Assembly (NCBI RefSeq): GCF_024171725.1
Contig: NZ_JAMTCG010000002.1
Location: 1 to 64,000, forward strand
Reading direction: 5' to 3'
From: Williamsia serinedens
GTDB taxonomy: Bacteria; Actinomycetota; Actinomycetes; Mycobacteriales; Mycobacteriaceae
Length of the DNA stretch: 64,000 bases
Shown: positions 33,906-42,846 of the stretch, one piece after another
Numbering within the stretch: position 1 is the first letter of the stretch
Layout: every line of letters begins with the position of its first letter
Notes under the pieces: model-generated
What the model saw: only the letters and a program-made list of their open reading frames with translations
Told to the model about the DNA's origin: nothing
Database searches by the model: none
Translations under genes and position numbers: made by a program

Positions 33906-34481
33906 ATGTCTGCCGTCCCCCTCCACCCCGAACCTGTCGCCAACGATCCGGCCACCGTCCGCTGGGTGGTCCCCGCGGGGCTGCTCTCCGTCGTCGGTGT
34001 GCCCGCCGCGCTGCCGCCGGCGCTGGCCGACCTCGCCCGCGACGGCGTCGTCGAGTCCGTGACCGTCGAGTCGTCGGCGGTGCTGGTGACGCTGACACCC
34101 GGCCACACCTGGCGTGCTGTCGGGACACGGGTGCGCGCCGCGCTCAGCGCCGATCTCGAGGACCCGTCGGCGTGGTCGGCCGCCGCGCCGACCACCGACG
34201 ACGACGTCCTGCGCGCCGCCGCGCACGAGGTGCTCGACGGCGACGTCGGGGCCTTCGTCGCCTCGCACGGTGGCGCACTGCGCGTGGTCGACGTGACCGA
34301 CGGCGTCATCACCGTCGACCTGGCCGGCGCCTGCTCCCACTGCCCCGCCGCCGACGTCACCCTCACCGATCGTTTCGCCGACGCCGTGCGGGCACGCGCG
34401 CCGCAGCTCCGCACCGTGCGGACCGCCGAACGGTCCGTCGAGCGCGGACCGCTGCGACGCCTCCTCCCGCTCATCCCCTGA
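33906..34481 (+). CDS. NifU C-terminal-like Fe-S domain protein
   Basis: A 191-aa protein. Residues about 1-90 form an uncharacterised alpha/beta region that repeats NifU-like features (VESVTVESSAVLVTLTPGHTW); residues about 95-175 match the NifU C-terminal domain with the CxxC motif in DLAGACSHCPAADVTLTDRF, which carries a labile Fe-S cluster. Directly downstream of feoB, it probably uses or senses the incoming iron, perhaps in place of FeoC. That role is inference. Confidence 0.72.
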   Translation: MSAVPLHPEPVANDPATVRWVVPAGLLSVVGVPAALPPALADLARDGVVESVTVESSAVLVTLTPGHTWRAVGTRVRAALSADLEDPSAWSAAAPTTDDDVLRAAAHEVLDGDVGAFVASHGGALRVVDVTDGVITVDLAGACSHCPAADVTLTDRFADAVRARAPQLRTVRTAERSVERGPLRRLLPLIP

Positions 34482-34549
34482 CGCGTCTCGCCAGGTCACG
34501 CCACACCGGAGCCGCGGTGCGGCGCAGGTCACACCGCGAGAACGCGTGC

Positions 34550-34579
34550 TTGTTCGTGTAGCCGACGGCGAGGTATATT
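34550..34579 (+). promoter_or_regulatory. fadE5 promoter
   Basis: TTGTTC (34550-34555) and TATATT (34574-34579) are separated by 18 nt, one of the best -35/-10 pairs in the window. Transcription would start about 34586, leaving a leader of about 97 nt. Confidence 0.55.
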
Positions 34580-34586
34580 CGTCTTA

Positions 34587-34600
34587 TTACTGGTGAGTAA
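34587..34600. promoter_or_regulatory. operator-like palindrome at the fadE5 transcription start
   Basis: TTACTGGTGAGTAA is an inverted repeat (TTACT-N4-AGTAA) placed at the predicted +1, ideal for repression. The size and form fit a TetR/FadR-type regulator, unidentified here. Confidence 0.5.
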
Positions 34601-34682
34601 CTTACCGGGCGGCCAAGTTCACGGGTCGACGGCAGGCCTCGCCCCCGCTCGACACCACCCCGGCGACAAAGGAAATCCAGTC

Positions 34683-36515
34683 ATGGGCCATTACAAGAGC
34701 AACCTGCGCGACCTGCAGTTCAACCTCCTCGAGCTGTTCAAGCTCGACGAGGTGTTGGCCAGCGGCGACTTCGGCGACCTCGACGTCGAGACCGCGCAGG
34801 ACATGCTGCGTGAGGTCAAGTCCCTCGCCGAGGGTCCGATCGCGGAATCGTTCGCCGACGCCGACCGCAACCCGCCCGTGTTCGACCCGAACGAGCACAG
34901 CGTCACCATCCCCGAGTCGTTCAAGAAGTCCTACAACGCCCTCATCGAGGCCGGGTGGGACAAGGTCGGCATCGCCGAGGAGTTGGGCGGCATGCCCGCC
35001 CCGCGCACCCTGTACTGGGCCATCGGTGAGCTGATCCTCGGTGCCAACCCCGCCGCGTTCATGTACGCCGCCGGCGCGGGCTTCGCGCAGATCTTCTACG
35101 ACAACGCCACCGACGAGCAGAAGAAGTGGGCTCAGATCTGCGCCGAGCGCAACTGGGGCGCCACCATGGTCCTCACCGAGCCCGACGCCGGTTCGGACGT
35201 CGGCGCCGCCCGCACCAAGGCGGTCCAGCAGGACGACGGCACCTGGCACATCGACGGGGTGAAGCGCTTCATCACCTCCGCCGACCAGGACATGACCGAG
35301 AACATCTTCCACCTGGTGCTGGCCCGCCCTGAGGGCGCGCGTCCCGGCACCAAGGGTCTGTCGCTGTTCTTCGTGCCGAAGTTCCACTTCGACCACGAGA
35401 CCGGCGAGCTCGGCGAGCGCAACGGCGTCTTCGTCACCAACGTCGAGCACAAGATGGGCCTGAAGGTCTCGGCCACCTGTGAGGTCACCTTCGGCCAGCA
35501 CGGCATCCCGGCCAAGGGCTGGCTCGTCGGCGAGGTGCACGACGGCATCGCGCAGATGTTCGACGTCATCGAGCACGCGCGGATGATGGTGGGCACCAAG
35601 GCCATCGCGACGCTGTCGGCCGGCTACCTCACCGCTCTGGACTACGCGAAGCAGCGCGTCCAGGGTGCCGACATGACGCAGATGACGGACAAGACCGCCC
35701 CGCGCGTCACCATCACCCACCACCCCGACGTCCGTCGCGCCCTGCTCACGCAGAAGGCGTACGCCGAGGGCCTGCGCGCGGTGTACATGTACACCGCGTC
35801 GCACCAGGACGAGGCCGCGGCGAAGATCGTCTCCGGCGCCGACGCCGAGATGGCCTTCAAGGTCAACGACCTGCTGCTCCCGATCGTCAAGGGCGTCGGC
35901 TCCGAGCGCGCCTACGGCACGCTGACCGAATCGCTGCAGACCCTCGGTGGCTCCGGCTTCCTGCAGGACTACCCGATCGAGCAGTACATCCGCGACGCGA
36001 AGATCGACACCCTGTACGAGGGCACCACGGCCATCCAGGCCCAGGACTTCTTCTTCCGGAAGATCATCCGCGACAAGGGTCAGGCGCTCGCACACGTGGC
36101 CGGCCAGATCAGCTCGTTCATCGAGTCGGAGGCGGGCAACGGCCGGCTGAAGACCGAGCGCCAGCTGCTCAAGACCGCCCTCGACGACGTCCAGGGCATG
36201 GCGGCCACGCTGACCGGCTACCTCATGGGTGCGCAGGAGAACTCCACCGAGCTCTACAAGGTGGGCCTCGGCTCGGTCCGCTTCCTGCTCTCGGTCGGCG
36301 ACCTGCTCATCGGCTGGCTGCTCCTGCGCCAGGCCGAGATCGCGATCGCCGCGCTCGACGCCGGTACGTCCGACGCCGACAAGGCGTTCTACGAGGGCAA
36401 GATCGGCGTCGCGTCGTTCTTCGCGAAGAACATGCTGCCGGTCCTCACCTCGACCCGCGCCATCCTCGAGAACATCGACAACGATCCCATGGAGCTCGAC
36501 GAAGCCGCCTTCTGA
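34683..36515 (+). CDS. fadE5: acyl-CoA dehydrogenase FadE5
   Basis: FAD-dependent acyl-CoA dehydrogenase for the first step of beta-oxidation. The 610-aa length, N-terminal [18 protein letters not shown] and C-terminal [11 protein letters not shown] are the marks of mycobacterial FadE5, a broad-range member longer than the usual 380-400 aa enzymes because of N- and C-terminal extensions. Core motifs: [59 protein letters not shown] and [26 protein letters not shown] lies 9 nt before the ATG. Expression is probably controlled by the palindrome at its transcription start. Confidence 0.93.
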   Translation: MGHYKSNLRDLQFNLLELFKLDEVLASGDFGDLDVETAQDMLREVKSLAEGPIAESFADADRNPPVFDPNEHSVTIPESFKKSYNALIEAGWDKVGIAEELGGMPAPRTLYWAIGELILGANPAAFMYAAGAGFAQIFYDNATDEQKKWAQICAERNWGATMVLTEPDAGSDVGAARTKAVQQDDGTWHIDGVKRFITSADQDMTENIFHLVLARPEGARPGTKGLSLFFVPKFHFDHETGELGERNGVFVTNVEHKMGLKVSATCEVTFGQHGIPAKGWLVGEVHDGIAQMFDVIEHARMMVGTKAIATLSAGYLTALDYAKQRVQGADMTQMTDKTAPRVTITHHPDVRRALLTQKAYAEGLRAVYMYTASHQDEAAAKIVSGADAEMAFKVNDLLLPIVKGVGSERAYGTLTESLQTLGGSGFLQDYPIEQYIRDAKIDTLYEGTTAIQAQDFFFRKIIRDKGQALAHVAGQISSFIESEAGNGRLKTERQLLKTALDDVQGMAATLTGYLMGAQENSTELYKVGLGSVRFLLSVGDLLIGWLLLRQAEIAIAALDAGTSDADKAFYEGKIGVASFFAKNMLPVLTSTRAILENIDNDPMELDEAAF

Positions 36516-36530
36516 TCCATCCGATCCACC

Positions 36531-36570
36531 CACTCAGCCCGGTCGCCCGCGAGGTCGGCCGGGCTGGGTG
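36531..36570 (+). terminator. fadE5 terminator
   Basis: A 12-bp stem (36531-36542 with 36559-36570, one G-T pair) follows the stop by 15 nt and is followed by CTTTCC. Confidence 0.65.
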
Positions 36571-36682
36571 CTTTCCGGGGCAGAACGCGCCAGAGCCCGA
36601 TCGCCGGTAGCGTCGAGGACACAGCCCTTGGCGACACAACACATCGTCGCACCGGGATCTCCCACCAGAAGGGTCGTGCGCC

Positions 36683-37474
36683 ATGTCAGGCGTGTCACTC
36701 AATTTCGACCGCCGCGGTAGCGGCACCCCACTGCTCCTGGTCCACGGCCTGGGCGCGAGCTGGGCGTCGTGGTCGCCGATCCTCGATCAGCTCGCGCAGC
36801 ACCGCGATGTGATCAGCATCGATCTCCCCGGATTCGGCGACAGTGCGCCCCTGCCGGGCGAGGTGACGATCGCCTCGCTCACCGATGCGGTCTCGGATTT
36901 CATCGCCACCCACGACCTGGCGGGCATCGACACCGTCGGCAGTTCGATGGGCGCACGCATGGTTCTCGAGCTGGCGCGCCGCGGGGTCGGTGGCGACACC
37001 GTCGCGTTGGATCCCGGTGGCTTCTGGAGTCCCGGTGAACTCCGCTTCTTCAGCACCGCCCTCAAGGCGTCGTTGCCGCTGGTCCTCGGGTTGCAGCCGG
37101 TGATGCCGGCGCTCACCGGCAACCCCGTCGGACGCACGGCGTTGCTCACGCAGTTCTCGGCGGCGCCGTGGAAACTGCCCTCGTCGGTGGCGTTGCACGA
37201 GATGCGCAGCTTCAAGAAGGCGACGTCGCTGCGCCAGGCTCTCGACGCGCTGGTGGACGGTCCGCTGCAGGAGGGCGCACCGGAGGGGACGACACCCGGT
37301 CGGGTCACCATCGGCTGGGGTCGGCAGGACCGTGTCACGCTGCCGAAACAGGCTGAGCGGGCGCACGCGGCGTTCCCCGGCTCCGAGCTGCACTGGTTCG
37401 ACAAGTGCGGACACTTCCCGATGTGGGATCAGCCGGCGCAGACGGTGGATCTCATCCTCGGCCGCACCGCCTGA
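36683..37474 (+). CDS. alpha/beta fold hydrolase
   Basis: A 263-aa hydrolase: oxyanion LLLVHGLGASWASWSP, DLPGFGDSAP, nucleophile elbow VGSSMGARM (Ser), acid in GRQDRVTLP, and catalytic His in KCGHFPMWDQP. It resembles C-C or epoxide hydrolase/perhydrolase-like family members. AGAAGGG precedes the ATG. Substrate unknown. Confidence 0.82.
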   Translation: MSGVSLNFDRRGSGTPLLLVHGLGASWASWSPILDQLAQHRDVISIDLPGFGDSAPLPGEVTIASLTDAVSDFIATHDLAGIDTVGSSMGARMVLELARRGVGGDTVALDPGGFWSPGELRFFSTALKASLPLVLGLQPVMPALTGNPVGRTALLTQFSAAPWKLPSSVALHEMRSFKKATSLRQALDALVDGPLQEGAPEGTTPGRVTIGWGRQDRVTLPKQAERAHAAFPGSELHWFDKCGHFPMWDQPAQTVDLILGRTA

Positions 37475-37524
37475 CTTTCGTCCCCGCTTGACCTCGAGTG
37501 CGCTTGACATCCGAGGCTGGGCGC

Positions 37525-37914
37525 ATGACTTTCACAGCAAGCGAACTCGCCTACCTGCGCAGCCAACGCCTCGGCCGGATGGCGACGGTGCAACCCTCGG
37601 GCACACTGCAGGTGAGTCCGGTGGGTTTCCGCGTCGAGGACGACGACACCATCGTGATCGTCGGGTACAACCTGGAGACGAGCCAGAAGTTCCGCAACAT
37701 CCGTGACAACGGCAAGGTCGCATTCGTCGTCGACGACGTCGCCTCGGTCACGCCGAGGCGGGTGCGCTGCGTCGAGATCCGGGGCACCGCCGAGGCGGTC
37801 GACGGCCCGACGCCGGTGATCCGCATCCACCCGCGCAGGGTCATCAGCTTCGGCATCGACCAGCCGGACACCGAGGCGCACGATCTGACGGTGTCCTCGC
37901 GCACCGTCGGCTGA
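37525..37914 (+). CDS. PPOX-class F420-dependent oxidoreductase-like protein
   Basis: A 129-aa split beta-barrel protein: LAYLRSQRLGRMATVQPSGTLQVSPVGF, then QKFRNIRDNGKVAFVVDDVAS, VEIRGTAEAVDG, and RIHPRRVISFGID near the C-terminus. This matches the small PPOX/F420 family (Rv1155-like). It is a different subfamily from the PPOX protein at 11300. Cofactor and substrate are not determinable here. Confidence 0.8.
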   Translation: MTFTASELAYLRSQRLGRMATVQPSGTLQVSPVGFRVEDDDTIVIVGYNLETSQKFRNIRDNGKVAFVVDDVASVTPRRVRCVEIRGTAEAVDGPTPVIRIHPRRVISFGIDQPDTEAHDLTVSSRTVG

Positions 37915-37939
37915 CGCGACCGAAATCGCGGGCCGACGG
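37904..37939. terminator. nested hairpin terminator overlapping a stop codon
   Basis: CCGTCGGC (37904-37911) pairs with GCCGACGG (37932-37939), enclosing CGCGA/TCGCG (37915-37919 with 37926-37930). It covers the PPOX stop and lies before the convergent DUF1330 gene. Confidence 0.6.
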
Positions 37940-37948
37940 CGTCGTCGG

Positions 37949-38323
37949 TCAGGAGACCGGCGTCCACTCCGTGGTCGGCTGCAGCACGGCCTCGACGAGC
38001 GCGTCCGTGCGCCACGCGGTCACCTCGTGGTAGCCGGGGTCGGCGACCATGTCACAGAACGCCTGCCGTGACGGGTAGCGCACCAACAGCACCGTGTCCC
38101 ACGCCTGCCCGTCCTCGGCCACCAGCGCCGATCCCCCGTCGCCGACGTAGAGGACCTCACCGCCGTAGCGGGGCAGAAAGCTGTCGCGCAGCGCCTCGGC
38201 GTAGCGCTCGTAGAGTTCGCGACCACCCTCGGCGAAGCGGAGGAGGTTGAGCATGACGACCGGACCACCGGGATCCTCCGCCAGGAAGCGTTTCAGATCG
38301 GCACCGCGCGGGTCGACAGCCAT
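37949..38323 (-). CDS. DUF1330 family protein
   Basis: A 124-aa dimeric alpha/beta-barrel (ferredoxin-like) protein: GPVVMLNLLRFAEGGRELYERYAEAL, RYGGEVLYVGDG, WDTVLLVRYPSRQAFCDMVADPGYHEVTAWRT. This is the DUF1330 pattern; function unknown. ATG 38323 is preferred over an upstream in-frame start. Confidence 0.75.
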   Translation of the reverse strand: MAVDPRGADLKRFLAEDPGGPVVMLNLLRFAEGGRELYERYAEALRDSFLPRYGGEVLYVGDGGSALVAEDGQAWDTVLLVRYPSRQAFCDMVADPGYHEVTAWRTDALVEAVLQPTTEWTPVS

Positions 38324-38359
38324 GACCCCAGCCTCGCACACCCGTCGATCCGTCTGAGC

Positions 38360-38427
38360 CTCCCGCGACCGAAACCGCCTCTCGCGACCGGAGTGACGGT
38401 CGCGGGAGACGGGTTCGGTCGCGGGAG
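38360..38427. repeat. 30-bp inverted repeat built from CGCGACC motifs
   Basis: Arms 38360-38389 and 38398-38427 are complementary at 27 of 30 positions around an 8-nt loop. Each arm holds two copies of a ~14-nt unit (CTCCCGCGACCGAA or its variant), so four units occur in mirrored order. It lies just downstream of the SDR gene and could be its terminator. Confidence 0.65.
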
Positions 38428-38437
38428 CGGGTGTCGA

Positions 38438-39214
38438 CTACTTCGGCGGCATCCGGATGCCGCCGTCGACGCGGACGACCTCGGCGTTCATGTAGGAGTT
38501 GGTGACCAGCTCGATGACCATCGACGCGAGCTCGTCGGGCTGTCCGAGGCGGTTCGGGAAGAGCACGGACTGGCCGAGGTGCGCCTTGAACTTCTCGGCG
38601 TCCTCGCCCTCGCCGTAGATCGGGGTGTCGATGAGGCCCGGCGCGACGGTGTTGACGCGGATCTTCGCGGCCGCGAGGTCGCGCGCGACCGGCAGCGTCA
38701 TGCCGACGACGCCGCCCTTGGACGACGAGTACGCGACCTGACCGATCTGACCGTCGAACGCCGCGACGCTCGCCATGTTGACGATCGCGCCCTTCTCTCC
38801 GGTGTCGGTCTCCTCGCCGCGGCTCATCGCGGTCGCGGCCAGGCGGATCGCGTCGAAGGTGCCGATCAGGTTGATCGCGATGACCTTCTTGTACACGTCG
38901 AGGTTGAACGCCGAGTCGTAGGAGCCGTCGCGCCCGATGGTGCGCTGCGCCGAGCCGATGCCGGCGGAGTTCACCAGCACGCGCAGCGGTCCGAGCTCCA
39001 GGGCCTTGTCGACCGCGGCGGTGATCTGCGCGGTGTCGGTGACGTCGACCTTGACGAACGCGCCGCCGATCTCGGTCGCGAGCTCGGTCCCCTTGTCCTC
39101 CTGCAGGTCCGCGACGACGACCTTGGCGCCCTTGGCGGCCAGCTGACGGGCGACGGCGGCGCCGATGCCCGACGCGGCCCCCGTGACGATTGCACTTGCT
39201 CCGGTGATGTCCAC
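38438..39214 (-). CDS. SDR oxidoreductase (3-hydroxyacyl-CoA dehydrogenase type 2-like)
   Basis: A 258-aa NAD(H)-dependent short-chain dehydrogenase. Cofactor motif TGAASGIGAAVARQL, Asp-containing VVVADLQ (NAD preference), NSAG, catalytic Ser in NMASVAAFDGQIGQ and YSSSKGG (Tyr and Lys). The segment AFDGQIGQVAYSSSK and the RVNTVAPGLIDTPIY ending are typical of type-2 3-hydroxyacyl-CoA dehydrogenases, so a beta-oxidation role is likely. TAGGCT ends 7 nt before the GTG start (leaderless). Confidence 0.85.
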   Translation of the reverse strand: MDITGASAIVTGAASGIGAAVARQLAAKGAKVVVADLQEDKGTELATEIGGAFVKVDVTDTAQITAAVDKALELGPLRVLVNSAGIGSAQRTIGRDGSYDSAFNLDVYKKVIAINLIGTFDAIRLAATAMSRGEETDTGEKGAIVNMASVAAFDGQIGQVAYSSSKGGVVGMTLPVARDLAAAKIRVNTVAPGLIDTPIYGEGEDAEKFKAHLGQSVLFPNRLGQPDELASMVIELVTNSYMNAEVVRVDGGIRMPPK

Positions 39215-39221
39215 GACTCGC

Positions 39222-39227
39222 AGCCTA
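39222..39227 (-). promoter_or_regulatory. -10 TAGGCT, leaderless promoter of the SDR gene
   Basis: TANNNT hexamer on the minus strand, 7 nt before GTG 39214. Confidence 0.5.
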
Positions 39228-39280
39228 ACAACCCACCGAGTGAGCGTTCGGTAGACCGTGATGCCGACCGCGGACCCGGG

Positions 39281-39970
39281 TCAGCGGCGGTGCAGCTCGA
39301 GCAGGTGGCGACCGGAGATGACGTGCGCGGTGCCCACCTCGAGGCCCGTCTGATCGGCGATCTCACGGGCGGCGCCCACGCCGGCCCGGGCCCAGGGGAA
39401 CCACGGCCCGATGACAGCGCGCGACTCGACGCGCACCGACCCCGCCCACACTCCGTGCAAGCCGGACTCCAGCTCCACGACGACCGTGCCACCGGGCGCG
39501 ACCAGCCGCGCGGCCCGCGCGACCGTCGCGAACGGGTCACCGCCGATCCCGACGTTGCCGTCGATGAGAAGGGCGTGGTCCCACTGCCCCTCGGCGGGCA
39601 GCTCGTCGAAGATGCTGCGTCGCAGCGCGATACCGCCCCGTCGCCGGGTCATGTCGACCGCGTGGGCGCTGCGGTCGACGCCGAGTGCGCAGACGCCGTG
39701 GTCGATGAGTTCGCTGACCAGCCGACCGGGTCCGCACCCGAGATCGACGGTGGGTCCGCTGCACAGTGTCGCGACGTGACGGTCGAACGCCGCGTCGTCG
39801 GTCTCCCCGCTGGTGCCCATCCACCGCGTGACCGGCAGTCGTGTCCGTGTCCCGTCCGCGAGTCGCAACCAGCTGTTCTGGCCGCGCAGGGCGTCGAGGA
39901 ACGCCTCGTCGAAGTGCGTCCCGTCGTCGGCGAGATCGGTGTCGGACCCGACGCCCTCGGGGGCACTCAT
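39281..39970 (-). CDS. class I SAM-dependent methyltransferase
   Basis: A 229-aa methyltransferase with SAM motif TVDLGCGPGRLVSELIDHG, acidic loop LGVDRSAHAVDMTRRRG and post-motif VAPGGTVVVELESG. It is the last gene of a coupled minus-strand operon with DUF2064 and GT2 genes: its ATG overlaps the DUF2064 stop (ATGA). The acceptor is unknown. Confidence 0.8.
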   Translation of the reverse strand: MSAPEGVGSDTDLADDGTHFDEAFLDALRGQNSWLRLADGTRTRLPVTRWMGTSGETDDAAFDRHVATLCSGPTVDLGCGPGRLVSELIDHGVCALGVDRSAHAVDMTRRRGGIALRRSIFDELPAEGQWDHALLIDGNVGIGGDPFATVARAARLVAPGGTVVVELESGLHGVWAGSVRVESRAVIGPWFPWARAGVGAAREIADQTGLEVGTAHVISGRHLLELHRR

Positions 39971-40647
39971 GAGACCGCCGGGACGAGTCGGGCGGCGAGG
40001 CGCGCGAAGGCACTCGACGGGGCGCACAGAGCCGCAGCGGCGGGGACGTCCTCGGGATGATCGACGTCGGAGAGGTCCGGCAGACGGTGCACGGTCAGGC
40101 CGGCATCGCGCAGGGCCTGTTCCGTGCGCGCGCCGGTGTCCTCGCGGGACATCGGGACGCCCGGCAGGGTGTCCGAGCCCCGTGCGCCGCGCAGCGCGAG
40201 ACCCCACCAGCCGCCGTCGGCCGCGGGTCCCAGTGCGGCCCCACCGTCGGCGGTGACGGCGTCGATCCCCGCCTGCAGGTGCTCGACGGTCACATGGGGC
40301 GTGTCCATCCCGACCTGCATCACCACGGCGTCGTCGCCGATCGTCGCGACGGCATCCCGGTGGGCACTGTCGAGCCGGTCGCCGAGTGTGTCCCCGTGTT
40401 GCTCCATCACCGTGGTTCGGGACAGACGCTCGCGCAGATCGTCGGCCCCGACGGCGTCGTCGATCACACCGGCGAGCGAGACGACGACCGACGCGCCCGG
40501 CACCGACAGCGCCGTGTCGAGGGTGTCGAGGAGGGCCGCCGACGCGAGCGCGGCCGCGTCCTCGGCCGAGAACCGGGTCATCAGGCGAGTCTTGACCAGC
40601 CCCGGTACCGGCGCCTTGGCCACGACGAGCACACCGGTGCGGCTCAT
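39967..40647 (-). CDS. DUF2064 / TIGR04282-type nucleotidyl- or glycosyltransferase-like protein
   Basis: A 226-aa GT-A-fold protein: VLVVAKAPVPGLVKTRLMTRFSAEDAA (the KAP-x-x-G-x-x-KTRL signature), VMQVGMDTPHVTVEHLQAGID and ALGPAADGGWWGLALRG. This is the family annotated DUF2064 or TIGR04282, related to CofC/nucleotidyltransferases, with no agreed function. It overlaps the GT2 gene upstream and the methyltransferase downstream by 4 nt each. Confidence 0.82.
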   Translation of the reverse strand: MSRTGVLVVAKAPVPGLVKTRLMTRFSAEDAAALASAALLDTLDTALSVPGASVVVSLAGVIDDAVGADDLRERLSRTTVMEQHGDTLGDRLDSAHRDAVATIGDDAVVMQVGMDTPHVTVEHLQAGIDAVTADGGAALGPAADGGWWGLALRGARGSDTLPGVPMSREDTGARTEQALRDAGLTVHRLPDLSDVDHPEDVPAAAALCAPSSAFARLAARLVPAVS

Positions 40648-41312
40648 CGCAGGGCCACCAGGAAGTCGCGGGTCGCGCGCACCGACCCCATCACCGATCC
40701 CGAGACCTTCGACTCCCCCGCGGCGCGGGGGTTGTAGACGACGTCGTGTTCGACGACGCGCCAGCCGGCCTGGCCGGCCCGGACGAGCAGCTCGACGGGA
40801 TAGCCGAAGCGCATGTCCTGGACCGGCAGTTCGAGCAGTCGCTCACGGCGGGCGGCGCGCATCGGACCGATGTCGTGGACGTCGACGCCGTGGAGTCGTC
40901 GGATGCGGCGGGCGATCAGTTCGCTGCCGACGCGCGCGTGCAGCGGCCACACCCCGCGACGCGACGGACGCCGACGTCCCACGGCGAGATCGGCTCCACG
41001 ACGGACCTCGTCGACGAGGGGGACGAGGTCGGACGGGTCCATGGACCCGTCGCCGTCGATGGTGCAGACGATCTCGTCGGACGCCGCACGGACACCCGCG
41101 TCGACGGCGCTGCCGTAACCGGGCACCGACTCCTCGACCACGGTCGCGCCGTGGGCACGCGCGACATCACCGGTGCCGTCGGTGCTGCCGTTGTCGACGA
41201 CGAGCGCTCGGAAGCCGTCGGGGATGCGGGCGAGCACTCCCGGGAGTGCCTGCGCCTCGTCGCGACACGGGATCACGACGGTGACCCCGATCGGCGGGGT
41301 GTCGTCAGCCAC
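40644..41312 (-). CDS. glycosyltransferase family 2 (polyprenyl-phosphate type)
   Basis: A 222-aa soluble GT2 enzyme: VTVVIPCRDEAQALPGVLARIP, VDNGSTDGTGDVARAHG, DGDGSMDPSDL (DXD metal site), GRRRPSRRG and a final VVYNPRAAGESKVSGS. The motif set is that of dolichol/polyprenyl-phosphate mannose or glucose synthases without TM helices. Likely makes a lipid-linked sugar used by a membrane glycosyltransferase; the divergent polytopic protein is a candidate partner. Confidence 0.85.
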   Translation of the reverse strand: MADDTPPIGVTVVIPCRDEAQALPGVLARIPDGFRALVVDNGSTDGTGDVARAHGATVVEESVPGYGSAVDAGVRAASDEIVCTIDGDGSMDPSDLVPLVDEVRRGADLAVGRRRPSRRGVWPLHARVGSELIARRIRRLHGVDVHDIGPMRAARRERLLELPVQDMRFGYPVELLVRAGQAGWRVVEHDVVYNPRAAGESKVSGSVMGSVRATRDFLVALR

Positions 41313-41432
41313 GGGCGGCGCCGAGTGCTCTCCCGCGCAGGCATGGCGTGATCCTCATGAGCGAAACCCTAGCCGGATCGTGGCCTGCGCAACGCCGGAG
41401 CGGGTCGACAACTCCCGTGGCGACGATGTGCC

Positions 41433-41438
41433 TACCGT
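41433..41438 (+). promoter_or_regulatory. -10 TACCGT, leaderless promoter
   Basis: TANNNT hexamer 7 nt before GTG 41446. It chooses among four in-frame GTG codons between 41428 and 41446. Confidence 0.45.
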
Positions 41439-41445
41439 GGTGCCC

Positions 41446-42840
41446 GTGACGGAGACGCAGACAGCGCCGGACCAGCAGTCGGACATCTCGGACGAGCCGG
41501 TCGCCGCGTCCCCACCGGGCGCCCCGCGGTGGTTCCGCGACACCGCCGCGATCCTCGTCGCGGCCGCGCTGCTGGTGACCGCGATCCTGGTGCCGTTCTA
41601 CGGCTCGCCGGAGCTGAAGCTGAACATCTTCGTGCTCGCACCCCCGCTGTTCGGGGACGTCGACCCGCACGGCAACTACAGCACCGCCGTCGCCGTCGCG
41701 ATCGGTCTGCTGGTGATCGCGATCGGACCGTGGGCGGCGCGCGCCCTGCGGTGGGGGCCTCTCGTCGTCGTCACCTGGGTCGTCGCGATGGCCTGGACGC
41801 TGAGCCTCGCCCTCATCGACGGCTGGACGCGCGGCATCTCGGTGCAGCTCGACCGTCCCGACGAGTACATGCCGACGGCGCGCGGTGTCTCCGACATCGG
41901 TCGGATGCTCCAGACGTTCGACTCGCGCATCCTCGACTTCCAGCCGAACTCGTGGCCGACGCACGTGTCCGGCCACCCTGCCGGTGCGCTGCTCAGCTTC
42001 GTCTTGCTCGACCGTGTCGGCCTGGGCACCGGCACCCGCGCCGGCGTGTTCTGCATCGTGGTCGGGACGAGCGCCGCGATGGCGATCCTCGTCGCGGTGG
42101 GACGCCTCGCCGGCCAGGACACCGCGCGACGGATCGCACCGTTCGCGGCGGTCACCCCGGCCGCGGTGTGGATCGGGGTCTCCGCCGACGGCTACTTCCT
42201 CGGTGTCGTCGCCTGGGGCATCGCGCTGCTCGCGATCTCGGCGACCACCGATGCCCCGAGGGTCCGCGCGATCGCCGGTGTCGGCGCCGGTGCGTTGCTC
42301 GCCTGGGGGATCTTCTGCAACTACGGGCTCACCCTCATGGGCGTCGTCGCGGTCGCCACCCTCGTCGTCGCCCGGAGATGGAAGCCGTTGCTGTGGGCGG
42401 TCCCCGCCGCGATCGTCGTGGTGGGCGCGTTCGCGCTCGCCGGCTTCTGGTGGCTCGACGGCTATCACCTCGTCTACGAGCGCTACTACCAGGGCATCGC
42501 GAGCAAGCGGCCCTACTCCTACTGGGTGTGGGCGAACTTCGCCGCGTCGATGTGCGCGGTCGGCCCGGCAGCCGTCGTCGGACTCGGGCGCACCCTCCGC
42601 TGGGGCGCCATCCGTCGGCGCGAGGCCGTCGTGATCCTGGGCCTCGCAGGCCTCGCAGCAATGGCTCTCGCCGACCTCTCGGGTCTGAGCAAGGCCGAGA
42701 CCGAACGCATCTGGCTGCCGTTCGGCGCATGGATCCTCACCACGACCGCGTTGCTCCCGCCGAAGCACGCGCGGTTCTGGCTCGCCGCCCAGGTCCTCAC
42801 CGCACTGCTGATCAACAGCATCGTGCGGACGCACTGGTAG
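41446..42840 (+). CDS. polytopic integral membrane protein, possible GT-C glycosyltransferase
   Basis: A 464-aa protein with about eleven TM helices and a hydrophilic 35-residue N-terminus. A large first extracytoplasmic region includes SDIGRMLQTFDSRILDFQPN, then WPTHVSGHPAGALLSFVLLDRV; WWLDGYHLVYERYYQGIASKRPYSYW is another conserved-looking loop. From memory, the order here (MTA phosphorylase, epimerase, membrane protein, GT2, DUF2064) resembles M. tuberculosis Rv0535 to Rv0541c, where the homologue is an unassigned integral membrane protein. A polyprenyl-sugar-using transferase is plausible but not shown. Confidence 0.7.
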   Translation: MTETQTAPDQQSDISDEPVAASPPGAPRWFRDTAAILVAAALLVTAILVPFYGSPELKLNIFVLAPPLFGDVDPHGNYSTAVAVAIGLLVIAIGPWAARALRWGPLVVVTWVVAMAWTLSLALIDGWTRGISVQLDRPDEYMPTARGVSDIGRMLQTFDSRILDFQPNSWPTHVSGHPAGALLSFVLLDRVGLGTGTRAGVFCIVVGTSAAMAILVAVGRLAGQDTARRIAPFAAVTPAAVWIGVSADGYFLGVVAWGIALLAISATTDAPRVRAIAGVGAGALLAWGIFCNYGLTLMGVVAVATLVVARRWKPLLWAVPAAIVVVGAFALAGFWWLDGYHLVYERYYQGIASKRPYSYWVWANFAASMCAVGPAAVVGLGRTLRWGAIRRREAVVILGLAGLAAMALADLSGLSKAETERIWLPFGAWILTTTALLPPKHARFWLAAQVLTALLINSIVRTHW

Positions 42841-42846
42841 GACGCG

